Of a stretch of DNA of 64,000 bases, positions 40,022 through 49,348 are shown piece after piece. Numbering within the stretch: position 1 is the stretch's first letter; each line of letters opens with the position of its first letter. The notes beneath the pieces were generated by a model. The model was not told where the DNA came from, ran no database searches, and saw nothing but the letters and a program-made list of their open reading frames with translations. Made by a program: the position numbers and the translations under genes. Origin of the DNA: Bacteroidota bacterium (GTDB taxonomy: Bacteria; Bacteroidota; Ignavibacteria; SZUA-365); assembly GCA_003246455.1 (NCBI GenBank), contig QKAF01000130.1, positions 56,641-120,640 on the forward strand, read 5' to 3'.

Positions 40022-40450
40022 TTACTTCTTCTTCGGTGCGGCTTTCTTCGCCGGTGCTTTCTTCACGGCGGCTTTCTTCGCCGGTGCTTTCTTCACGGCG
40101 GCTTTCTTGGCCGGCGCTTTCTTCACGGCGGCTTTCTTCACCGGCGCTTTCTTCACGGCGGCTTTCTTCGCGGGTGCCTTCTTCACAGCGGCTTTCTTCG
40201 CCGGTGCTTTCTTCACGGCGGCCTTCTTTGCCGGTGCTGCTTTCACAGCGGCTTTCTTCGCCGGTGCTTTCTTCACGGCGGCCTTCTTTGCCGGTGCTTT
40301 CTTCACAGCGGCCTTCTTTGCCGGTGCTTTCTTTGCAGCGGCTTTCTTTGCCGGTGCAGCTTTCTTCGCAGGCGCCGCCTTCTTTGCAGGTGCCGCCTTC
40401 TTGACAGGCGCCGCCTTCTTAGCGGGAGCCGCTGCCTTTTTCTTTGCCAT
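40022..40450 (-). CDS. histone H1-like Lys/Ala/Pro-rich basic repeat protein
   Basis: [24 protein letters not shown]...; ([10 protein letters not shown])n, 30-bp-period repeats. Confidence 0.8.
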   Translation of the reverse strand: MAKKKAAAPAKKAAPVKKAAPAKKAAPAKKAAPAKKAAAKKAPAKKAAVKKAPAKKAAVKKAPAKKAAVKAAPAKKAAVKKAPAKKAAVKKAPAKKAAVKKAPVKKAAVKKAPAKKAAVKKAPAKKAAVKKAPAKKAAPKKK

Positions 40451-40519
40451 GGTTATTCCTCCTTGAAGTGAGATGATAGTGAGTGTGACTATATGTCACG
40501 GAGATAGAGTGCTTCGCAA

Positions 40520-41326
40520 TCAGGCTGACGAATGTTCCGGCACGATTCCGTCGATCATCTGGCGGATGATGTTCTTCGTCGATTCCGGAAAGCTGCCGTC
40601 AAGAATCCACTGAATGTAATCGCGGTCTCGTTGAATAACGTTCTGCAAAGGTGTGCCACGGTGCTTGCCAAACGTTAGTATAACATTATTTCCTTGCCAC
40701 ACAAGCCGTCCGTCATCGTCAACCCATGAAGGGTCCTTCGGATGCACGACGGATTCCAGCGCGTCGATCGTTCGCGGCAGATCCTCGTACCGCTGAAGCT
40801 GCGCGGAGAATATTTCCGCGGTGGCACGCACGTCGGCCAGCGCGCCGTGCGCACCGACGTGATCGCGATGACAATAGAATTGCAGCGCCGCACTGAGATC
40901 GCGCGGTTCTTTCATATGGTAGATCGTCTGCACGTCCACAACCTTCCGCGCACTCGTGTCGAAGGAGATGCCGCACCGATGGAATTCCTGCAGCAGCAGA
41001 GGAAGATCGAAACGGCGGACATTGAATCCCGAGAGATCACAGTCCTCGAGAAAGTCGAGAAGACGCTGGGCTATCTGTGCGAAGGTGGGGGCGAGTGCGA
41101 CGTCTGCGTCGTTGATGCCGTGGACCGCGGTGGCCGCAGGGGGGATGGGGATTTCAGGATTGATGCGATGTTCGAATTCACGGACTGTTCCGCGCGGGAG
41201 GTACTTCACCACTGCGATTTCGATGATGCGATCGCTTTGCGTATTGATGCCGGTGGTTTCGAGGTCGAAGAACGCAAGTGGCCTCGATAACTTCAGGTCA
41301 TGTTGCGATGTCGCAGACATCACCAA
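40520..41326 (-). CDS. DnaQ-like 3'-5' exonuclease
   Basis: LAFFDLETTGINTQSDRIIEIAVV; SGFNVRRFDLPLLLQEF; HGALADVRAT (DEDD exonuclease motifs). Confidence 0.92.
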   Translation of the reverse strand: MVMSATSQHDLKLSRPLAFFDLETTGINTQSDRIIEIAVVKYLPRGTVREFEHRINPEIPIPPAATAVHGINDADVALAPTFAQIAQRLLDFLEDCDLSGFNVRRFDLPLLLQEFHRCGISFDTSARKVVDVQTIYHMKEPRDLSAALQFYCHRDHVGAHGALADVRATAEIFSAQLQRYEDLPRTIDALESVVHPKDPSWVDDDGRLVWQGNNVILTFGKHRGTPLQNVIQRDRDYIQWILDGSFPESTKNIIRQMIDGIVPEHSSA

Positions 41327-41480
41327 TTCGCCGCTTCCTCCATGTGTGCATTCGCGTTGCTGTGGCGTGAACTGAATTCATCAAAGTACGTACGGCTGTT
41401 TTTTTTCGAACGCAATTTACGTAATAATACCTACAACGTAAACAATCTTTCAATCAAGATTTCTTTTTCTTGTTACCGCC

Positions 41481-42539
41481 ATGGCAAGACATCTGAAAAA
41501 GTCGCAGCGCAAAAAGATCGGCCTGCCTCCCGGTACGCTCGTGTACGTCGGTGATGAAGCTGAGGGACCGGCGCGCGTCCGCAGCGTCACGTACGATCAT
41601 GACAACGTCGAGATGCGCGTCGTAAGCGTGGACGCGCTGGCAGCGCCGAACGACGCCGTCGTCACCTGGCTGAAGATCGAAGGCGTGCACGACATCGATA
41701 CCGTACAGCGCATCGGTGAACTCTACGGACTCCACGTGCTTGTGCTCGAAGACATCGTCAACACGGAGCATCGCACCAAATGCGAGGAGTACGACGACAC
41801 CGCGTTTCTCATCCTCAAGCATCTGCGCATGGAGAACGGCGGTGCATTGAGAGAAGAGAACGTTTCCCTCGTACTCATGCCGCATGCGGTGCTTTCCTTC
41901 AGCGAGAACGCGCAGGACCTGTTCGAGCCCAACCGCGAGCGCATCGAATCGGCCAACGGGCGATTCAGGACACGCGGTGCGGACTACCTGTTCTACACGC
42001 TCATCGATTCCGTCGTCGATCACTACGTCGCGACCGTCGAACGTTTCGACGACATGATCGAACAGCTTGAGGATGAAGTACTGCTGCGGCCGTCGCGGGA
42101 AAGCGTACGGCGCATACACGGTCTGCGGCGGCTGCTGCTGCAGGTGCGCAAGGCGGTGCTTCCCCTGCGGGAAGCGGTCATCCAGCTGCAGCGGGATGAG
42201 GGCGGTCTTATCACGGGTGACGTCGGAGTGTTTCTGCGTGATGTGCAGGATCATCTCGCACAGGTTCTCGACAGTCTCGAACACGATCGCGAAGTGCTGG
42301 GCGGGCTGCTCGAACTGTACATGTCGCATGAAAGCAACCGGATGAACGAAGTGATGAAGGTGCTCACCATCATCGCGACGGTGTTCATTCCCCTGACCTT
42401 TATCGCCGGTGTGTACGGAATGAACTTCCGGTATATGCCCGAGCTCATGCAGCCATGGGGATATCCCGCCGTGCTGCTCGTAATGCTCGCAATGGCGATC
42501 GGCATGTTCGCGTTTTTCCGAAGGAAGAAGTGGCTGTGA
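41481..42539 (+). CDS. corA: CorA-family magnesium/cobalt transporter
   Basis: C-terminal FIPLTFIAGVYGMNFRYMPE and two TMs. Confidence 0.95.
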   Translation: MARHLKKSQRKKIGLPPGTLVYVGDEAEGPARVRSVTYDHDNVEMRVVSVDALAAPNDAVVTWLKIEGVHDIDTVQRIGELYGLHVLVLEDIVNTEHRTKCEEYDDTAFLILKHLRMENGGALREENVSLVLMPHAVLSFSENAQDLFEPNRERIESANGRFRTRGADYLFYTLIDSVVDHYVATVERFDDMIEQLEDEVLLRPSRESVRRIHGLRRLLLQVRKAVLPLREAVIQLQRDEGGLITGDVGVFLRDVQDHLAQVLDSLEHDREVLGGLLELYMSHESNRMNEVMKVLTIIATVFIPLTFIAGVYGMNFRYMPELMQPWGYPAVLLVMLAMAIGMFAFFRRKKWL

Positions 42540-42636
42540 TCGAAGGCGGGGCATTCCGCGCGTGATTCTGAAAGCAGGAACTCGTATCTTTCCTTCAGTC
42601 GCCACACGTTTCACCATCGCAGCAGATACCTTCATC

Positions 42637-42933
42637 ATGCCGAAGAAAAACTACACGAAAACCGGACGCTCGTGCCGCGTCACATTTTATCTGCCTGCCG
42701 CCGTGGGCGCGGAGGCAGTTTCCCTCTGCGGGGAATTCAACAACTGGGATCCGTCGGTGCATCCGATGGGCCGGAAGAAAGACGGGACATTCTATACCTC
42801 CCTGTATCTGGACGCAGGACAGTCGTACCGCTACCGGTTTCTGCTCGACGGCGAGCGCTGGGAGAACGACTGGGACGCGGAAGCCTATGCCATGAACCAG
42901 CATGGGTCGGACGACTCTGTCGTCGTGGTCTGA
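42637..42933 (+). CDS. stand-alone CBM48/AMPK glycogen-binding-like protein
   Basis: VTFYLPAAVGAEAVSLCGEFNNWDPSVHPMGRKKDGTFYTSLYLDAGQSYRYRFLLDGERWENDWDAEAY. Confidence 0.88.
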   Translation: MPKKNYTKTGRSCRVTFYLPAAVGAEAVSLCGEFNNWDPSVHPMGRKKDGTFYTSLYLDAGQSYRYRFLLDGERWENDWDAEAYAMNQHGSDDSVVVV

Positions 42934-42952
42934 TACATCGCACGCATAACGA

Positions 42953-42973
42953 AAAGGCGCCTCGGGCGCCTTT
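42953..42973 (+). terminator. probable intrinsic terminator
   Basis: aaaggcgc-ctcgg-gcgccttt. Confidence 0.6.
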
Positions 42974-43071
42974 GCTTTAGGGGATCGGCGTCTGTGCAGA
43001 AGTTCCCGGCCGTAAGGCGGACGCCCCGACGGACAACACGTGACAGCACTGTTACAGTACCGAGGATACAC

Positions 43072-44451
43072 ATGAAAATAGTATTATCAGCTCTTGTACT
43101 CTTGTTGTCTGCGTCGCTGCGGGCGCAGGACCATGTCGATTACGTGACCGGGCCTTTCGCTTCTCCCCGGGAGGTGACCGAAACGTGCCTGGGATGTCAC
43201 GAGGAGATCGGGACCGATATTCTGCAGACACGTCACTGGAACTGGATGGGCAGTGAAACCGAGGCAGGCGAGGGTGACTCCCCGGTCTTCGGAAAACGGA
43301 ATCTCATCAACAATTTCTGTATCGCCGTCTCGTCGAACTGGCCGCGGTGCACGAGCTGTCATATCGGATACGGGTGGAAGGACGCGAGCTTCGACAGGAC
43401 CGACCCGGCGAACATCGACTGCCTGGTCTGCCACGCCAGTGCCGGTGAATACACGAAGTCTCCCGCAGGTGCGGGCATGCCCGCCGAGGGAGTCGATCTG
43501 CTCGCGGCGGCACAGAGCGTCGGCAAACCGACGAGGAAAAACTGCGGGGTGTGTCATTTCGACGGCGGCGGCGGCAGCGGCGTGAAACACGGCGACCTGG
43601 ATGACAGCATGTATGCGCCATCACGCGAACTGGACGTCCACATGGGCGGCATGGACATGCAGTGCATCGATTGCCATACCTCGGAAAAACACGTCATCGC
43701 GGGGGCGAGCCACGGTTCGATGGCGATGAACGAGAATCACATCACCTGCCTCAACTGTCACGACACGGAAGTGCACAGCAAAGCGCTGCTCAACAGGCAT
43801 ACCGCCACGGTGGCCTGCGAAACCTGCCACATCCCTGCGTTCGCGCGCGAGCAGCCCACGAAGACGTGGTGGGACTGGTCGGCTGCCGGGCAGGACCGGA
43901 AGGAGGAAAAGAACGCGCTCGGCAAGGAAGCCTACAGCAAGATGAAGGGAGCATTTCGATGGGAGAAGAATGTCGTGCCGGCGTACCGCTGGCATAACGG
44001 GGGTGCCGAGTATTACCGGCAGGGAGAGGAAATCGATCCGTCAAAACCGGTTCTGTTGAATGTCCTCCGCGGCAGCATCAAGGATCCGGATTCGCGGATC
44101 GCGCCGTTCAAGATCATGCGCGGCATGCAGCCGTACGATGAAGGCAACCGCTATCTCGTCGTGCCGCATCTGTTCGGGCCGGACGGATACTGGAAAACAT
44201 TCGACTGGGTTTCCGCGGCACGTATCGGCATGGAATCGGCGGGGCTTCAGTTCTCGGGAAAAGTCGGCTTCGTCGAAACGCACATGTCCTGGCCGATCAA
44301 TCACATGGTCGCACCGAAGGAGCAGGCGCTGAGCTGCACCAGCTGCCACGGGAAAAAGGGCGAACGGCGGCTGGACTGGAAGCTCCTCGGATACGGCAAG
44401 GATCCCATCACGCGCGGAACGCGATTCAAGCAGAAGCTGACAAAGAAATGA
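43072..44451 (+). CDS. octaheme c-type cytochrome, tetrathionate-reductase-like family
   Basis: Eight CxxCH motifs (CLGCH, CTSCH, CLVCH, CGVCH, CIDCH, CLNCH, CETCH, CTSCH); signal peptide MKIVLSALVLLLSASLRAQ; NWPRCTSCHIGYGW and ETHMSWPINHMVAPKEQALSCTSCH. Confidence 0.88.
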   Translation: MKIVLSALVLLLSASLRAQDHVDYVTGPFASPREVTETCLGCHEEIGTDILQTRHWNWMGSETEAGEGDSPVFGKRNLINNFCIAVSSNWPRCTSCHIGYGWKDASFDRTDPANIDCLVCHASAGEYTKSPAGAGMPAEGVDLLAAAQSVGKPTRKNCGVCHFDGGGGSGVKHGDLDDSMYAPSRELDVHMGGMDMQCIDCHTSEKHVIAGASHGSMAMNENHITCLNCHDTEVHSKALLNRHTATVACETCHIPAFAREQPTKTWWDWSAAGQDRKEEKNALGKEAYSKMKGAFRWEKNVVPAYRWHNGGAEYYRQGEEIDPSKPVLLNVLRGSIKDPDSRIAPFKIMRGMQPYDEGNRYLVVPHLFGPDGYWKTFDWVSAARIGMESAGLQFSGKVGFVETHMSWPINHMVAPKEQALSCTSCHGKKGERRLDWKLLGYGKDPITRGTRFKQKLTKK

Positions 44452-44467
44452 GCATGCAGCGTTCACG

Positions 44468-44498
44468 AAAAAGGCCCGCCGATCGGCGGGCCTTTTTT
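44468..44498. terminator. bidirectional intrinsic terminator
   Basis: aaaaaggcccgcc-gatc-ggcgggcctttttt. Confidence 0.9.
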
Positions 44499-44553
44499 CG
44501 CTCTCTCATTCATTCATTACCTGCGTCGAAACAGATATCTCCTGGACTTTTTT

Positions 44554-45096
44554 TTATGCCGCCTTCTCGAGGGTGGGCTGACCCGGTTCCCAGTTGCACG
44601 GCGTCTTCACGCCCGTCTGCAGCGCTTCGAGGACGCGAAGCGTCTCAGGGATGCTGCGGCCGGTTTCGAGATCGTTCACGCTCACCCATTTGATGATACC
44701 TTCAGGATCAACGATAAACGTTGCCCGGAGTGCCACGCCGTCAGTCTTGTCGAGAATGCCGAGCGAGGAGGTGAGCTCATGCTTTACATCCGCAAGCATC
44801 GGGAACGGAAGGTCCTTCAGGTCGGGATGCGTATTGCGCCATGCGAGATGCACCCAGCGCGAATCCGTGCTTGCGCCGATCAGCTGTGCGTTGTTCGCGG
44901 CGAAATCCGCGTTGCGCTTACCGAATTCCGCGATCTCCGTAGGACAGATGAACGTGAAATCTTCCGGCCAGAAGAAAATGACCTGCCATTTGTCTGCATA
45001 CGTGTTATTGGAAATTTCGCCGAACTCTTTTCCCGGTTCACGACTGACACAGGCGAGAAGATTGAATTCAGGAAACTTGTCTCCGACTGTAAGCAT
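44554..45096 (-). CDS. peroxiredoxin (AhpC-like)
   Basis: VIFFWPEDFTFICPTEIAEFGKRNADF; resolving Cys region GVKTPCNWEPGQP. Confidence 0.93.
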   Translation of the reverse strand: MLTVGDKFPEFNLLACVSREPGKEFGEISNNTYADKWQVIFFWPEDFTFICPTEIAEFGKRNADFAANNAQLIGASTDSRWVHLAWRNTHPDLKDLPFPMLADVKHELTSSLGILDKTDGVALRATFIVDPEGIIKWVSVNDLETGRSIPETLRVLEALQTGVKTPCNWEPGQPTLEKAA

Positions 45097-45390
45097 GGGA
45101 GTAATCCTCCGAAAAACTGTTGAGTATGTTGAATAGACGATCTGTATGGAAAAGGCTCAATATGGATAGAGAACCTCAGGATTGTCGATTTATCCATATT
45201 TCAATGAAACGCCTGGAGGAGGGCGAAAAATTCCTGCTTTGAAAGAAAAATTTCGGTGGAGATGGAAACGGCGGATTTTCAGCGAAAATTGGTGTCTGGG
45301 AAAGGGCACGGATTCGGTTCTTGTCCGGACTCCCGCTTTCTTCTTAAATTATGTGCTGTCTGAAATGTTCAAGCATACAAGGATCACGTC

Positions 45391-47262
45391 ATGAGTGAAG
45401 AAACGCGCGCCTCCGTACAGGAATTCGAGTACAAGGCGGAGATGAAGCAGCTGCTCCACCTGATTATTCATTCCCTCTATACGCACCCCGAGGTGTTTCT
45501 GCGCGAATTGATTTCCAATGCATCGGACGCTCTCAACAAGGTGCGATTCATGCAGGTGCGGAACCTTCCGGTGCTGCAGCCGGAGGAGGAGCTTCGCATT
45601 ACCATCGACATCGATGACAAGAACCAGAATCTTTCGATCGAGGATACGGGCGTCGGTATGACGCGTGAGGATCTGATCGAGCGTATCGGCACCGTCGCCA
45701 GCTCCGGCACGCTGGAGTTTCTCACGAAATCGAAATCGGGCGAGGAAAAATTCGACGGGGGTGAACTCATCGGAAAGTTCGGAGTCGGATTCTATTCCGT
45801 CTTCATGGTTACCGAGGAGGTCACCATCGAGACGCGTTCGGCGGATCCGGACGAAAAGGCCTGGCGATGGACCTCCCGCGGCGAAGGAAAATTCACCATC
45901 GAGGAAATCGATCGCAGCGAGCGCGGAACGCGGATTTCCTTCAAGCTGAAGGAAGAGTCGAAGGACCTCGCGGGCGAATACCGCATCAAGGACCTGATCA
46001 AGAAATACTCGAACTTCGTCGACTTCCCGATCTATATCGGGAAAGAGAAGATCAACAGCGTCAGCGCTCTGTGGCAGCGCAAGAAAGAAGACCTGCAGAA
46101 GGAGGAGCTCGACGAGTTCTACAAATTCGTCGCCGGGGATTTCCGCGAACCCATGGATTCGCTTTCGCTGCACATCGAAGGCCGCGTGAATTTCAAGGCC
46201 CTGCTCTTCGTTCCGGCGGAAGCGCCGATGGGATATTTCGATCCCCGGGAGGAGAAAAGCCTGCACCTGTATGTGAACCGGGTGTTCATCCAGGATGACT
46301 GCAAGGATATCGTGCCGGAGTACCTTCGCTTCCTGAAGGGAGTCGTCGACACTGAGGATCTGCCGCTGAACGTGTCACGCGAAGTGACGCAGTCGAGTCC
46401 TGTCACCGCCAAGATCAAGGAAATCGTCACCAATCGCGTTCTCGGCATGTTCGAGGAGTGGGCGTCGTCGGATCCGGAAAAGTACGCCGGCTTCTTCCGC
46501 CATTTCGGCAACTACCTGAAACTCGGTCTCGGCAGCGATTTCACGAACAAGGACAGAATCGTCGAACTCATGCGCTTCGAAACGAGCAAGACCGAGCCCG
46601 GGAAGATGACGTCGTTCAAGGAATACGTCGCGGCGATGGGTGAAGAGCAGAAGGAGATCTATTACATCACGGGAGAGAGCCGTGCCGTGGTGGAGAAGAA
46701 TCCCAACCTCGAGTACTTCCGCAAGAATAACATCGAAGTCATTTTTCTCACCGGGCCTGTCGACCTGTTCACGATTACGACGCTGCCGGAATATGACGGG
46801 AAAGCAATCGTTTCGACGGAGAAGGCCGATATCGACATCGCGAAAGACACCGTCACCGATGAGGAGGATACGCTCAAGGGACGCGAAGCGAAGGATATTC
46901 TGACCCGCTGCAAGGAGATTCTCGGTGATCGGGTCGAAGATGTCATCGAGTCGAAGCGCCTGGTCGACAGCGTTGCGACGCTGGTCGTCGGCAAGAGCGG
47001 CATGGATGCGCAGATGGAGCGCATGATGAAAATGATGGACAGCAATTTCACATCGAGCAAGAAAATTCTCGAGGTGAACATGCGCCATCCGCTGATGAAG
47101 AATCTCGCGCGCATCAACAGCGAGAATCATGACGACCCGACGCTGCTGCAGGCCGTCGAGCAGATGTACCAGGGTGCACTGCTCGTGGAAGACAACCTGC
47201 AGGATCCCGTCGACTTTGTGCGCCGCGCCATGGAGTTCATGGAGAAGGCAACCCGTTCCTGA
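45391..47262 (+). CDS. htpG: molecular chaperone HtpG (Hsp90)
   Basis: LLHLIIHSLYTHPEVFLRELISNASDALNKVRF; IGKFGVGFYSVFMV. Confidence 0.97.
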   Translation: MSEETRASVQEFEYKAEMKQLLHLIIHSLYTHPEVFLRELISNASDALNKVRFMQVRNLPVLQPEEELRITIDIDDKNQNLSIEDTGVGMTREDLIERIGTVASSGTLEFLTKSKSGEEKFDGGELIGKFGVGFYSVFMVTEEVTIETRSADPDEKAWRWTSRGEGKFTIEEIDRSERGTRISFKLKEESKDLAGEYRIKDLIKKYSNFVDFPIYIGKEKINSVSALWQRKKEDLQKEELDEFYKFVAGDFREPMDSLSLHIEGRVNFKALLFVPAEAPMGYFDPREEKSLHLYVNRVFIQDDCKDIVPEYLRFLKGVVDTEDLPLNVSREVTQSSPVTAKIKEIVTNRVLGMFEEWASSDPEKYAGFFRHFGNYLKLGLGSDFTNKDRIVELMRFETSKTEPGKMTSFKEYVAAMGEEQKEIYYITGESRAVVEKNPNLEYFRKNNIEVIFLTGPVDLFTITTLPEYDGKAIVSTEKADIDIAKDTVTDEEDTLKGREAKDILTRCKEILGDRVEDVIESKRLVDSVATLVVGKSGMDAQMERMMKMMDSNFTSSKKILEVNMRHPLMKNLARINSENHDDPTLLQAVEQMYQGALLVEDNLQDPVDFVRRAMEFMEKATRS

Positions 47263-47286
47263 TTTCCCGTCACGCGGGTAAAACGC

Positions 47287-47320
47287 AAAGAGGCTGTCCC
47301 TTCGGACAGCCTCTTTTTTT
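47287..47320. terminator. bidirectional intrinsic terminator (htpG / VWA operon)
   Basis: aaagaggctgtcc-cttc-ggacagcctctttttttt. Confidence 0.9.
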
Positions 47321-47342
47321 GTTCGCTGTGCATGCGGAAAAC

Positions 47343-48557
47343 TTAGCGAACGATCATTGTTCTTGTTGCCGTCACGCTCCCGCTGCTAAGACGATAGATA
47401 TACATGCCGGGTGCGAATCCCCGGGCGTTGAATCGAACGACATGGCTGCCGGGCAGAATGTCTGCATCGACCAGCTTCGCCATGCGTCGGCCGAGGAGGT
47501 CGAAAACCTCCAGACGGACCGGCTGCGGACTGTCGATTCCGCTGAGCGAGTAGGAAATGACCGTTTCGCCGGAAGGCGAAAAGGGATTCGGAACATTCTG
47601 CGCAAGTTCCAGTGCGAACGGCGCGGCCTGATCCGGGCGGGCGATGCCCGTGGTCGTCACGGCTGCTTCATGCCAGTTTGCAGCCGCGGTTTCGCCGCAC
47701 GCCACGACCGAGATCTGAAGCTCATGCATCGCGGCATCCGGATCCGGAGATTTGAATGCCACCGTGTGTTCCTCGAAGCCATGTCCCATGAAGGTCGCGA
47801 TCTGCGTGAAGACGGTTTGCAGATCGTTTGCGTTCGGAGTCTGGAAGTAGCTTCCACCGGTCAGCAGTGCGATGAGTTGGAGATCCGCCGCATTGACAGC
47901 GCTGCCGAGACCGATGGTGAACACGCGGAGATTGTAGAGCTGCGCGAGCGCAATGATCTGCGTGGGCGTATGGACACTGCTGTTGTCTCCGCCGTCCGTG
48001 AGCACCACCACTGCCTTCTTCTGGTTCGATCCGTTGGTCTGCAGTTCCGTGAGTCCTTCCCAGATGCCGTCCCAGACAGCCGTGGCTCCGGAGGCGGGAA
48101 GCTGCTGCACGGCGGCGTCCAGCGCTGTCAGACTCGATGTCATGCTCTGCTGCAATGTTACGGACTGTGTGAACCAGAAGATTGCCCCTTCGTCCGTCAC
48201 GCTGTCCATCAGCTGAATGAACGCGCTTCCTGCGATCTTGGCGGCTGCATTGGCGGATCCACTCATACTGCCGCTGGCGTCAAACACGAGCACAGCGGAA
48301 ATCGGATTGTGCACCATCGGAGAGGAGCTCTCGATGATACTGAAGTCATTGACCGGCTGGCCGTTGTCCGTGACCGCCAGCTGACTGCGCGTCAGGTTGA
48401 ACTGCGTTTCACCGTCGCAGCGAATCGAAACGGTAAACAGTCCGTTCGGATTCCCTTTCACGACGTGCATCGTGGTGATGCGCGCCGCGGTCTGTGCGAA
48501 CAGGGAAGTTGAGATCAGCACGAAAAGCAATGCTGCGATGGTCGAAAAGTGTTTCAT
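47343..48557 (-). CDS. secreted von Willebrand A-domain protein with T9SS C-terminal domain
   Basis: MIDAS VFDASGSMSGS; VVVLTDGGDNSS; C-terminal AQNVPNPFSPSGETVISYSLSG...LEVFDLLGRRMAKLVD...GMYIYRLSSGSVTATRTMIVR; start MKHFST at 48557. Confidence 0.88.
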   Translation of the reverse strand: MKHFSTIAALLFVLISTSLFAQTAARITTMHVVKGNPNGLFTVSIRCDGETQFNLTRSQLAVTDNGQPVNDFSIIESSSPMVHNPISAVLVFDASGSMSGSANAAAKIAGSAFIQLMDSVTDEGAIFWFTQSVTLQQSMTSSLTALDAAVQQLPASGATAVWDGIWEGLTELQTNGSNQKKAVVVLTDGGDNSSVHTPTQIIALAQLYNLRVFTIGLGSAVNAADLQLIALLTGGSYFQTPNANDLQTVFTQIATFMGHGFEEHTVAFKSPDPDAAMHELQISVVACGETAAANWHEAAVTTTGIARPDQAAPFALELAQNVPNPFSPSGETVISYSLSGIDSPQPVRLEVFDLLGRRMAKLVDADILPGSHVVRFNARGFAPGMYIYRLSSGSVTATRTMIVR

Positions 48558-48601
48558 ACCTACCTCCGAATGGGTTCCAATGGGCATGTCGACCTGCCTG
48601 G

Positions 48602-49345
48602 CTATGGTGTTTTCAGTTTGTGCACGATATCCCGGCAGATGTCGTCGATCTGCGAAAGGAACGGCTGTGAATAATGCTGCCCCCCTGTGGACTGCGCGAT
48701 ATTGCGCAGCACCACTTCCTGGCTGGTGAGTCTGAGTGCTATGGAATATACAGGAATGTTTTCGCCTTGTCCAAGCGTGGTGATCTTGCTCGGGGTTCCG
48801 AGCGTGCTCGAATTATCGTCGCTGTCGGTGATGATGATGACCGCCCGGCGGGCGTGTGTCGCCTTCGACTGCAGTTCGAGCATCCCCTTGTAGATGCCGT
48901 CCCACATCGCGGTCGCGCCATCGATCGGAATGGCGTCGACGGCGGCGCGCAGCAGCGAGACCTGCGAAGTGATGTGCTGCGCGATCGTGGCTGTCTGCGT
49001 GAAGAAGACGACGACGCCTTCGTCCTTCGCGCCATCGAGGGAATCAAGCGCCGCGTTGCATCCGTCGCGGAACGCCTGCGCAGTCTGCGGGGTGATGCTG
49101 CCGCTCGCATCCACGACGAGCGCGACGGAGAAATGGACCTGCTGAGCGGTGGAATCTCCACCGGAGGTATCGGGCGGGAGGATGATGGAAATCGGAGTTC
49201 CGATGTTGTCCGCGAGGGGGATGGAAATCCTGTCGACAAAGCGATTGCGCGGCGTCTGCACGTCGAGCGGGGAGTCGCAGGCACTGTAGAATAGTGTGAA
49301 CAGCGCCGCGGCGGCAAGAAGGACCGGAATACGTAGAACGCGCAT
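48602..49345 (-). CDS. von Willebrand A-domain lipoprotein (paralogue of downstream gene)
   Basis: Lipobox ALFTLFYSACDS; MIDAS VVDASGSITPQ; AVIIITDSDDNSS. Confidence 0.88.
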   Translation of the reverse strand: MRVLRIPVLLAAAALFTLFYSACDSPLDVQTPRNRFVDRISIPLADNIGTPISIILPPDTSGGDSTAQQVHFSVALVVDASGSITPQTAQAFRDGCNAALDSLDGAKDEGVVVFFTQTATIAQHITSQVSLLRAAVDAIPIDGATAMWDGIYKGMLELQSKATHARRAVIIITDSDDNSSTLGTPSKITTLGQGENIPVYSIALRLTSQEVVLRNIAQSTGGQHYSQPFLSQIDDICRDIVHKLKTP

Positions 49346-49348
49346 GTA

